This document shows, piece after piece, positions 1-6,118 of a DNA stretch of 32,058 nt. The notes below the pieces were generated by a model. The model did no database searches and had not been told where the DNA came from. It was given only the letters and a program-made list of their open reading frames with translations. The position numbers and the translations under genes were made by a program. This stretch comes from Clostridiales bacterium (GTDB lineage Bacteria; Bacillota; Clostridia; Oscillospirales; QAKW01). The stretch spans positions 1-32,058 of the forward strand of contig QAKW01000049.1 in NCBI GenBank assembly GCA_003343605.1, in the 5' to 3' direction. Positions within the stretch are counted from its first letter, which is position 1; every line of letters begins with the position of its first letter.

Positions 1-51
1 ATGCGGCTGTTAACCGCAGGGTCGTTGGTTCGAGTCCAACAGGGGGAGCCA
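1..51 (+). tRNA. tRNA-Asn (GTT), 3' part, cut by window edge
   Basis: The anticodon arm is visible from base 2: stem 2-6 pairs with 14-18 around a seven-base loop (7-13) whose middle bases 9-11 are GTT, which reads Asn codons. The T arm is 24-28 / 36-40 around the loop TTCGAGT. The 3' acceptor strand is 41-47, the discriminator base is G48, and CCA is encoded at 49-51. The 5' acceptor strand and D arm lie upstream of the window. Confidence 0.95.
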
Positions 52-81
52 CATCGGAATGGGCGGTGTTCCATTCAAAAA

Positions 82-106
82 CCCCAGCCAAAGGCTGGGG
101 TTTTTT
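82..106 (+). terminator. Rho-independent terminator after tRNA-Asn
   Basis: A perfect 8-bp stem, CCCCAGCC / GGCTGGGG with an AAA loop, is followed by six T. It sits 30 bases after the tRNA 3' end and would end the tRNA transcript. The following 155 bases up to the next gene show no convincing gene or promoter. Confidence 0.93.
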
Positions 107-261
107 ATACCACGCTGCCGTTCCTCCTTTTCTGCAAAAAGGCGCTCCGGACAGCTATCGATTTTTGCGGGTTTAAATCTCGTTTATTATCTTTTGCAAA
201 CGAAGTGTGCCATAGAGCACGTGCAGTGAACGGCATATCCCTACCATAAAGGAGAATAAAA

Positions 262-594
262 ATGAATATTACCCTTGAAGCGCTGCAGGAATATTTATCC
301 GACCGCTACGGCGGGTGGGCAACGGAACAGAGCTTATTTATGAAACTGGTGGAAGAGATCGGTGAGGTGGCGGAGGTTCTGAACAAGCGGGCAGGGCGTA
401 AAGCCTCTGACGGAAGTGATCTCCAGGGGGAGCTTGGCACGGAATTGGCGGATATGCTCCACTATATTGTTGCAATTGCATCCATCAACGGCATTGACTT
501 AAACCGTGTTGTGCTGCAAAAGGATAAGAAGGCTTCCATCAAATATCAGCACAGGATCAATCTGGAAACCTTTTTGCTGAACCGGCAGGAATAA
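262..594 (+). CDS. MazG-like nucleotide pyrophosphohydrolase
   Basis: A 110-residue all-alpha NTP-PPase of the MazG/MazG-like superfamily. Such enzymes hydrolyse (d)NTPs to the monophosphate and pyrophosphate as cytosolic housecleaning. The signature is visible: the EExxE metal-binding helix at E31, E32 and E35, then E61 and D64 in the second helix (ELADML). The length is that of single-domain MazG-like proteins rather than the roughly 260-residue double-domain MazG of E. coli. AAAGGAG (248-254) lies 7 bases before the ATG. It is flanked by terminators (82-106 and 614-644), so it appears to be a single-gene unit. The nucleotide specificity cannot be read from the sequence. Confidence 0.88.
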   Translation: MNITLEALQEYLSDRYGGWATEQSLFMKLVEEIGEVAEVLNKRAGRKASDGSDLQGELGTELADMLHYIVAIASINGIDLNRVVLQKDKKASIKYQHRINLETFLLNRQE

Positions 595-613
595 CCGGCG
601 GTTCAGTTAGCAA

Positions 614-644
614 AAAAAGCACCATCCAAAGGATGGTGCTTTTT
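614..644. terminator. Bidirectional terminator between convergent genes
   Basis: A perfect 10-bp stem, AGCACCATCC / GGATGGTGCT with an AAA loop, has an A tract on its left and a T tract on its right, so it can stop transcription from both sides. It serves the MazG-like gene (plus) and the DeoR gene (minus); the stop codon of the latter falls just at its edge (643-645). Confidence 0.93.
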
Positions 645-1380
645 ATGCCTGTATCCACCGGCAGGCCGTGCGGAGCGCCGGCGGCGGGTTTAGATCGGAA
701 ACGGCAACGGCAATCTGTGCCAGATTTGCCACATGGCAGGTGGCAGTTTTACCAAATTTTGTTTGATCAAAAAGATATACGGCTGTTTTGCTGCACCGCA
801 GCATCGCCTGCCGCAGATAGGTCTCCGGCTCGGAATAATCGGTGATCTGCCCGGCTGCATTGAGAGAGGAGGTGGAAAAAAAGCAGTAATCGGTATGAAA
901 GGTCTCTATAAAATGCTCCGCCATCCGGCCGCTGAAGACTCTGGAAGCGTGCAGCAGATCTCCGCCGGTACATTTGGCCCGGATTTTGTGCTTTTCCAGC
1001 AGATTTAATGCGGTTAAACTGTTGGTGATCACGGTGATGTCTTTTTTCGGCAGGTAATCAATCATACAGGCGGCGGTGGTGGAAGCATCGAGAAAAATTA
1101 CAGAATCCGCGGGAATCAGCGCGGCGGCCGCCTGCGCGATCCGCTTTTTTTCGGAAAGCATGGTTCCGGCCCGGAAAGCGAGCGGCCTGCGGATTTCATC
1201 CTGCACCAGGATCGCCCCGCCGTGGCTGCGCCGGATCAACCCTTCCGCCTCCAGCGCGGTAAGATCGCGGCGGATGGTAGGCAGGCTGGCATATAAAAGG
1301 CTGCCCAGCAGCCGCACGCTGGCATATTCTCTTTCCTGCAGAATCCGCAGGATATTTTCTTTGCGTTCTTCCTGAAACAT
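643..1380 (-). CDS. DeoR-family transcriptional repressor
   Basis: A 245-residue cytosolic regulator. Residues 1-57 form a DeoR-type winged HTH (TIRRDLTALEAEGLIRRSHGG is the recognition part), followed by a DeoRC effector domain of the ribose-5-phosphate isomerase-like fold (DASTTAACM and VITNS segments). Members usually sense phosphorylated sugars and repress sugar-use genes. I chose the ATG at 1380 because GGAGGG lies 6 bases upstream; a TTG one codon earlier (1383) would be too close. It is divergent from the HAD phosphatase at 1501, and a palindrome between them fits its operator, so the phosphatase is the likely target. The effector is not identifiable. Confidence 0.92.
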   Translation of the reverse strand: MFQEERKENILRILQEREYASVRLLGSLLYASLPTIRRDLTALEAEGLIRRSHGGAILVQDEIRRPLAFRAGTMLSEKKRIAQAAAALIPADSVIFLDASTTAACMIDYLPKKDITVITNSLTALNLLEKHKIRAKCTGGDLLHASRVFSGRMAEHFIETFHTDYCFFSTSSLNAAGQITDYSEPETYLRQAMLRCSKTAVYLFDQTKFGKTATCHVANLAQIAVAVSDLNPPPALRTACRWIQA

Positions 1381-1432
1381 CAATAGCCCTCCGTGATCGA
1401 AAATGATTGTTAATCGATTTAAACGCCAGATA

Positions 1433-1461
1433 TTGATCGTAAACGATCATGCTGCTATGAT
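1433..1461 (+). promoter_or_regulatory. Promoter of HAD gene with overlapping candidate DeoR operator
   Basis: -35 TTGATC (1433-1438) and -10 TATGAT (1456-1461) are separated by 17 bases. A perfect inverted repeat TGATCG-TAAA-CGATCA (1434-1449) covers the -35 and the spacer, where a repressor would block RNA polymerase. Its layout resembles the operator of the DeoR-family member GlpR (TTCG...CGAA half-sites). A weaker palindrome GATT-GTT-AATC (1405-1415) lies nearer the deoR start. Confidence 0.68.
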
Positions 1462-1500
1462 AAATGAAAAAAAGAACATTGTCAATAGGAGGAATTACAG

Positions 1501-2220
1501 ATGCAACCCTATCAGGTAATTGCTTTTGATCTCGATGGTACGCTGACGCAGCATAAATCTCCGCTTTCCGCGGAAGGCCGGCTTTTGCTCGACCGGCTTT
1601 CCGCCCATTATACGCTGCTGATGGCCGGCTCCGGGGATGTATTGCGGATTTTTAATCAGCTGGGCCGGTATCCGCTGGATATCATCGGGAATTATGGCAT
1701 GCAGTTTGGAAAATGGGAAGAGGCCGCCGGGCTGACCATCCTGCGGGATGAGCGCGTGCCCTGCGACCGTACCGCGGTGCTGGAAACCGCGCGTCAGCTG
1801 CGGCAGAAATTCGGCTGGGCAGAATATTGGGGCGACAGTTTGGAATTTCATCCTTCCGGCTGCCTGACGTTTCCGATTCTGGGAACAGCGGCGCCGCTGG
1901 AGGAAAAGCTGCGGTATGATCCGAGCCGTGAAAAGCGGCGCGCGGTATACCGTGCGGTCTGTGAAGCGTTTGATGATTATCAGGTATTTATCGGCGGCTC
2001 TTCCTCTTTTGATCTGGTCCCGAGGCCCTATAATAAATATCAGGCGCTGGCCGCCTATGCGGATGCGCGGGGCTGCCGCCACGCGGAGATCCTTTTTGTG
2101 GGCGATGACTGGGGCCCCGGCGGAAACGACGAGCCGGTTTACCGCTCTGATTTTCCGTTTATCCCCATAGAGGATTACCGCACAACAGCAGAACGGCTGG
2201 ATTTTTTACTGAGGCCATAA
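1501..2220 (+). CDS. HAD-superfamily (type IIB, phosphomannomutase-like) phosphatase
   Basis: A 239-residue cytosolic HAD hydrolase. Motif I is DLDGTLT (D10 nucleophile, D12 acid/base), motif II is MAGSGD, motif III is the lysine of NKYQAL, and motif IV is FVGDDWGPGGND near the C terminus. The order with a large cap between motifs II and III is that of the HAD-IIB group, which includes eukaryotic-type phosphomannomutases and sugar/trehalose-phosphate phosphatases. AGGAGG (1487-1492) precedes the ATG. It is divergent from a DeoR regulator, so a sugar phosphate is a likely substrate. Its 3' end overlaps the convergent MGMT-family gene by 15 bases. Phosphatase versus mutase activity cannot be settled here. 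Confidence 0.86.
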   Translation: MQPYQVIAFDLDGTLTQHKSPLSAEGRLLLDRLSAHYTLLMAGSGDVLRIFNQLGRYPLDIIGNYGMQFGKWEEAAGLTILRDERVPCDRTAVLETARQLRQKFGWAEYWGDSLEFHPSGCLTFPILGTAAPLEEKLRYDPSREKRRAVYRAVCEAFDDYQVFIGGSSSFDLVPRPYNKYQALAAYADARGCRHAEILFVGDDWGPGGNDEPVYRSDFPFIPIEDYRTTAERLDFLLRP

Positions 2221-2508
2221 GAAAGCGGGATCAGCCTTGCCTTCTGCGGTGAAAGCAACGCCTTCCTTTTCCAGAAAGAGCCGCTGAAGGTTGACCTCCC
2301 CTTCCAGCCAGGCGGGGGAGGGGGTTCCATCCTGATAGAGCACCCGGTGGCAGGGGAGGCTCTGATCTTTACAGGCGCGCATCGCCGCGCCAACCAGCCG
2401 GGACCAGCGCGGATTGCCGGCGAGGCAGGCGATTCTGCCGTAGGTGCTGAACCGGCCGGCGGGAATCCGGCGCACAACGGCATAGATTTTTTCATAGATC
2501 GGGTTCAT
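2206..2508 (-). CDS. Short MGMT-family protein (DNA alkyltransferase domain only)
   Basis: A 100-residue protein matching only the DNA-binding/methyltransferase domain of O6-alkylguanine-DNA alkyltransferase: IPAGRFSTYGRIA, then an HTH (WSRLVGAAMRA), then PCHRV at 52-56. Stand-alone domains of this size are usually alkyltransferase-like (ATL) proteins, in which the catalytic Cys is commonly Trp and which flag damage for excision repair. Here the Cys (C53) is kept, so it may still accept an alkyl group. The start at 2508 gives the family's length; longer in-frame extensions upstream (to 2730) look non-coding. AAAGGGG lies about 10 bases upstream. It is convergent with, and overlaps by 15 bases, the HAD gene. 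Confidence 0.86.
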   Translation of the reverse strand: MNPIYEKIYAVVRRIPAGRFSTYGRIACLAGNPRWSRLVGAAMRACKDQSLPCHRVLYQDGTPSPAWLEGEVNLQRLFLEKEGVAFTAEGKADPAFLWPQ

Positions 2509-2542
2509 TTTATCCCACGCCCCTTTATACAGTGATAGCATC

Positions 2543-2571
2543 ATTATAACAGGATTTTCTGATTTTGAACA
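2543..2571 (-). promoter_or_regulatory. Promoter of short MGMT-family gene
   Basis: On the minus strand there is a perfect -10 TATAAT (plus 2543-2548) with an extended -10 TG, 17 bases from a weak -35 TGTTCA (plus 2566-2571). Confidence 0.6.
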
Positions 2572-2572
2572 G

Positions 2573-2616
2573 GCCTTTCTTTTCCGTTGCGGCAAAAGAA
2601 AGGCTTTTATTTTTTT
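2573..2616 (+). terminator. Plus-strand intrinsic terminator upstream of tetR
   Basis: An 11-bp perfect stem GCCTTTCTTTT / AAAAGAAAGGC (2573-2583 / 2594-2604) contains an inner CCG/CGG extension and is followed by TTTTATTTTTTT. It points rightwards. The only plus-strand gene before it is the HAD gene, so it would end HAD readthrough after crossing the MGMT gene in antisense. Confidence 0.75.
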
Positions 2617-2626
2617 AAAAAAATGA

Positions 2627-2632
2627 TATAAT
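2627..2632 (+). promoter_or_regulatory. Probable -10 box of tetR
   Basis: A perfect TATAAT stands 94 bases before the tetR start and just after the terminator. No good -35 is seen 17 bases upstream (T-rich), so the call is tentative. Confidence 0.4.
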
Positions 2633-2720
2633 GAAGCTATAAAATTTTTGATTTTGCGCCGTGCTCTCTTAGAGGGCCGGTGAAACAGACATATCGGCAA
2701 ACGAAAGGGGGTGCAATTGC

Positions 2721-3296
2721 TTGCCTTCATTTACAAAACAGGCGATCATCGAAGCGTTTTTAAAGCTTTTGAATGAACGCCCAATGAATCAGATTACAGT
2801 GAAGGATATTGTGGAACGCTGCGGCATCAACCGCAACTCCTTTTATTATCATTTTGCCGATCTGCCAACGCTGGTGGAAACCATTTTAAAAGAGGATGCA
2901 GATCAGCTGATCCAAAAGGCGGGTGCAATTTCTTCGCTGGAGGAGTGTCTTGGCCTGGCAATCGATTTTACGCTGAAGAATAAAAGGGCGGTGCTCCATA
3001 TCTATTCTTCCGTAAACCGGGCGCATTTCGAGCATTATCTTGATCGAGTATGCACCTATGCGGTTACGCGGTTTATCGATACGGCGGCCGGAAATATTCC
3101 CATCCAAGAGGAGGACCGCAAGCTGATTATCCAGTATTTTAAATGCCTGTTGACGGGGTATATTCTGAACTGGATGGCGGATGGGCTGCGCTATGATATC
3201 CGCAGCCAGGTCAGCAGGCTCTGCGCGCTTTTTGACGGATCCATCTCTCAGGCCTTTAACAAAAGTGCCGGTAAGGCGGAGAACGAAACGTTATAA
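2721..3296 (+). CDS. TetR/AcrR-family regulator
   Basis: A 191-residue regulator with an N-terminal TetR HTH (residues about 5-50: ITVKDIVERCGINRNSFYYH, with the FYYHF signature) and a C-terminal all-helical ligand domain resembling the TetR_C group found in Firmicutes. The start is TTG at 2721, preceded by AAAGGGGGTG 8 bases upstream; no ATG fits. It is followed by the DUF308-MMPL-heptad-protein operon on the same strand, so it probably represses that operon in response to a lipophilic or toxic ligand. The ligand cannot be read from the sequence. Confidence 0.9.
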   Translation: MPSFTKQAIIEAFLKLLNERPMNQITVKDIVERCGINRNSFYYHFADLPTLVETILKEDADQLIQKAGAISSLEECLGLAIDFTLKNKRAVLHIYSSVNRAHFEHYLDRVCTYAVTRFIDTAAGNIPIQEEDRKLIIQYFKCLLTGYILNWMADGLRYDIRSQVSRLCALFDGSISQAFNKSAGKAENETL

Positions 3297-3302
3297 ATAG
3301 AC

Positions 3303-3327
3303 AAATCAGTCTGGATGACTGATTTTT
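3303..3327 (+). terminator. Weak terminator-like hairpin after tetR
   Basis: The 9-bp stem AAATCAGTC / GACTGATTT has a 5-base loop and runs into five T. It lies 7 bases after the tetR stop. The stem is AT-rich, so termination may be partial. Confidence 0.55.
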
Positions 3328-3357
3328 GGTTAATCGGGCGCCGGTGCCTGAAAATGC

Positions 3358-3408
3358 GACAGGAGGAGACTCCTGTCTATTTTCATTTTACTGAAATGGA
3401 AATAAAAT
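3358..3408 (+). promoter_or_regulatory. Promoter of DUF308-MMPL operon with upstream 8-bp palindrome
   Basis: -35 TTTTCA (3380-3385) and -10 TAAAAT (3403-3408) are 17 bases apart. Immediately upstream is a perfect inverted repeat GACAGGAG-GAGA-CTCCTGTC (3358-3377). It could be the TetR operator or a second hairpin terminator (it is followed by TATTTTCATTTT). The sequence does not decide between these. Confidence 0.5.
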
Positions 3409-3431
3409 AGGCAGGAAAGGAAGTGTTTGCT

Positions 3432-4025
3432 ATGCATCCCACAAAGCCAATCCTTGCCGCAAAGACCGGCTATATGCTGATCTCGCTTACGCTTTGCGCA
3501 CTTGGCGTGATCCTGATCGTGGATCCGGGCCTGTCTGCAACTCTGCTGTGCCGGCTGATCGGCGCACTGCTGATCGGCTATGGCGTTTTCAAACTGCTGG
3601 GTTATTTTTCAAAAGATCTCTTTCGCCTTGCCTTTCAGTTCGATCTCGCCTTCGGGCTTCTGAGCGCGGCGGTTGGGCTGATTATGATCCTGCGGCCCGC
3701 CCGGATGATTTCCTTCATCAATCTGGTGATGGGCATTCTGGTGCTCTCCGACGGATTATTTAAAATCCAGATCGCGCTGGACGCCAGAAAGTTCGGCATT
3801 CGGAAATGGTGGCTGATTATCGCGCTTGCCGTAATTGCAGTGTCATTCGGTATTTTATTGATAATCGATCCCTTCGGAACGGCCGATCTGCTGATGATCA
3901 TGCTCGGCATTTCGCTGCTGGCTGAGGGAATACTGAATTTTTGTGTGATGCTGTGTACGGTGAAAATCATTAAAAATCAATATCCAGATACCCTGGAAGC
4001 GCAGTGGAAGGAGGAGCAGCCATGA
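3432..4025 (+). CDS. DUF308 (HdeD-type) membrane protein
   Basis: A protein of about 197 residues with roughly six hydrophobic helices arranged as three similar hairpins, e.g. GALLIGYGVFKLLGY and GILVLSDGLFKIQIAL, each with the small-residue G.....DG.FK pattern typical of DUF308/HdeD proteins. E. coli HdeD is linked to acid resistance; the biochemical role of the family is unknown. I chose the ATG at 3432 because GGAAAGGAAG lies about 9 bases upstream, while the GTG at 3423 overlaps that site. Its stop overlaps the MMPL start as ATGA (4022-4025), so the two are translationally coupled. Confidence 0.87.
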   Translation: MHPTKPILAAKTGYMLISLTLCALGVILIVDPGLSATLLCRLIGALLIGYGVFKLLGYFSKDLFRLAFQFDLAFGLLSAAVGLIMILRPARMISFINLVMGILVLSDGLFKIQIALDARKFGIRKWWLIIALAVIAVSFGILLIIDPFGTADLLMIMLGISLLAEGILNFCVMLCTVKIIKNQYPDTLEAQWKEEQP

Positions 4026-6118
4026 AGATCGGGAAGGCGGTTGTGAAATACCGGATCGTGATTCTGATTACGGCGGCCGTATTATTGATTCCCTCTGTTT
4101 TCGGCATGGTTTATACCCGAATCAATTACGATATGCTGAATTATCTCCCGGAGGAGATGGATACGGTTGTTGGCCAGAATGCGCTGATGGATGATTTCGG
4201 CAAAGGTGCGTTTTCTTTCGTGGTGATTGAAGATATGCCGGAAAAAGACGTTGCCGCGCTGAAAGAAAAAATAGAAAAAATCGATCATGTGGAAACCGTA
4301 CTCTGGTACAGCAGCATTGCGGATATTTCCATACCGATGGAAATGCTGCCGGAGCGTCTTTATCAGGAGTTTAATTCAGAAAACGCCACCATGATGGCAA
4401 TCTTCTTTGATACCTCCACTTCTTCCGATGATACCATGGATGCGATCCGTGCGATTCGCAAAACCGCCGGGGCGCAGTGCTTTGTTTCCGGAATGTCGGC
4501 GTTGGTGACCGATCTGAAGGATTTATGTGAAAAAGAGGAGCCGGTATACGTTGCAATTGCGGTTGCGCTGGCAACCGCCGCCATGATGCTGTTTATGGAT
4601 AGCTGGCTGATTCCCTTTGTTTTTCTTGCCAGCATCGGGATTGCCATTGTGATCAATCTGGGCTCAAATTATTTTCTTGGCGAAATATCCTATATTACAA
4701 AAGCGCTTTCGGCTGTATTGCAGCTGGCGGTTACAATGGATTACTCCATTTTCCTCTGGCACAGCTATAATGCGCAGCGCGAAAAGATCCCCGACCCGCG
4801 CGGGGCAATGGCGGAGGCAATCCGGGAAACGCTGGCTTCGGTTGTTGGCAGCTCGATTACGACCATCGCCGGCTTTATTGCGCTGTGCTTTATGAGCTTT
4901 ACGCTTGGGCGGGATCTCGGCATTGTGATGGCGAAAGGCGTTTTATTGGGTGTGATCGGCTGTGTTACGATTCTGCCTGCACTGATTCTTTTGCTGGATA
5001 AGCCGCTGCAAAAAACAAAGCACCGCCCGCTGCTGCCCAAAATGGACGGCCTAGCCCGGGGAATTACGAAGATATTTCCGGTTTTTCTGGTGGTTTTCGC
5101 GGTTTTACTGGTTCCTTCTTTTTACGGCTATCAGAAAACCAACAGCGAGGTTTACTATGATATGGGCGCGTGCCTGCCGCAGGATATGGACTATGTAATC
5201 GCCAATTCCAAGCTCAGCGAAGAATTTGATATAGCCTCGACCCATATGATCCTGGTAGACGCCGGGCTCTCTCAGAAAAATGTTAAATCCATGATCCGGG
5301 AAATGGAGCAGGTGGAGGGCGTGCGCTATGTGCTGGGGCTGGAATCCGTTTTGGGATCCCGTGTTCCGGAGGAGATTCTGCCTGAATCTGTGCACGGTAT
5401 TCTGGAAAGCGACCGCTGGGAGCTGCTGCTGATCAATTCGCAATACCGCGTGGCCAGCGATGAGGTGAACCGGCAGGTCGACACGCTGGGCGGCATTCTC
5501 AAACGCTATGATCCGAGCGGCATGCTGATCGGTGAAGCGCCCTGCATGAAGGATATGATTGAAACGACCGATACGGATTTCAAGGTGGTGAACGCGATTT
5601 CCATCGTCGCTATTTTTCTGATTATTATGGCGGTGGAAAAAAGCATTTCACTGCCGGTAATCCTGGTGATGATCATCGAGCTGGCAATCTTTATTAATCT
5701 GGGCCTTCCGCATTATTTCGGGCAGTCGCTGCCGTTTATCGCGCCAATCTGCATCAGCACCATTCAGCTGGGCGCCACGGTCGATTACGCGATTTTAATG
5801 ACAACGCGCTATAAAGCCGAACGCAGCGCCGGCAGGGAGAAACGGGCTGCCGTACAAACGGCCCTTTCCGCCTCTATTCCATCGATTATCGTAAGTGCAA
5901 TGGGGCTTTTCGCCGCAACATTCGGGGTGGCTTTATATTCTGATATCGATATTATCAGCTCGATGTGCATGCTGATGGCACGCGGTGCGATTGTCAGCAT
6001 GCTGTGCGTGATCTTTATCCTACCCGCGGCGTTTATGCTGCTCGACCGGGTGATCGGCGCCACCAGCATGGGCTTCAGGAATAAAAAGATTCTAACGAAA
6101 ACGGGGGCATCAACATGA
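4022..6118 (+). CDS. MMPL/RND-superfamily transporter
   Basis: A 698-residue membrane protein with the RND layout twice over: one N-terminal helix, an extracytoplasmic loop (about residues 30-175), a block of helices including the MMPL segments around QLAVTMDYSIFLWHSY, then a second loop (about 370-510) and a second block with QLGATVDYAILMTTRYKAE. The paired (T)xDY(S/A) motifs are the proton-relay aspartates of RND/MMPL carriers. The family exports lipids, siderophores or drugs, driven by proton motive force. The ATG at 4022 follows GGAGGAG; an upstream GTG (4004) would overlap that site. It overlaps its neighbours by 4 bases on both sides, so TetR control and joint function with the heptad protein are likely. 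The cargo is unknown. Confidence 0.92.
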   Translation: MKIGKAVVKYRIVILITAAVLLIPSVFGMVYTRINYDMLNYLPEEMDTVVGQNALMDDFGKGAFSFVVIEDMPEKDVAALKEKIEKIDHVETVLWYSSIADISIPMEMLPERLYQEFNSENATMMAIFFDTSTSSDDTMDAIRAIRKTAGAQCFVSGMSALVTDLKDLCEKEEPVYVAIAVALATAAMMLFMDSWLIPFVFLASIGIAIVINLGSNYFLGEISYITKALSAVLQLAVTMDYSIFLWHSYNAQREKIPDPRGAMAEAIRETLASVVGSSITTIAGFIALCFMSFTLGRDLGIVMAKGVLLGVIGCVTILPALILLLDKPLQKTKHRPLLPKMDGLARGITKIFPVFLVVFAVLLVPSFYGYQKTNSEVYYDMGACLPQDMDYVIANSKLSEEFDIASTHMILVDAGLSQKNVKSMIREMEQVEGVRYVLGLESVLGSRVPEEILPESVHGILESDRWELLLINSQYRVASDEVNRQVDTLGGILKRYDPSGMLIGEAPCMKDMIETTDTDFKVVNAISIVAIFLIIMAVEKSISLPVILVMIIELAIFINLGLPHYFGQSLPFIAPICISTIQLGATVDYAILMTTRYKAERSAGREKRAAVQTALSASIPSIIVSAMGLFAATFGVALYSDIDIISSMCMLMARGAIVSMLCVIFILPAAFMLLDRVIGATSMGFRNKKILTKTGAST

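Noticed and set aside
1..249. 82-codon plus-strand frame at the window start
   Set aside because: It runs through the tRNA-Asn, its terminator and the following gap, and has no ribosome site.
107..261. Possible promoter (TTGCGG near 165, TATTAT at 185-190) before the MazG-like gene
   Set aside because: The spacer would be only about 14 bases, too short for a standard promoter; no better pair was seen.
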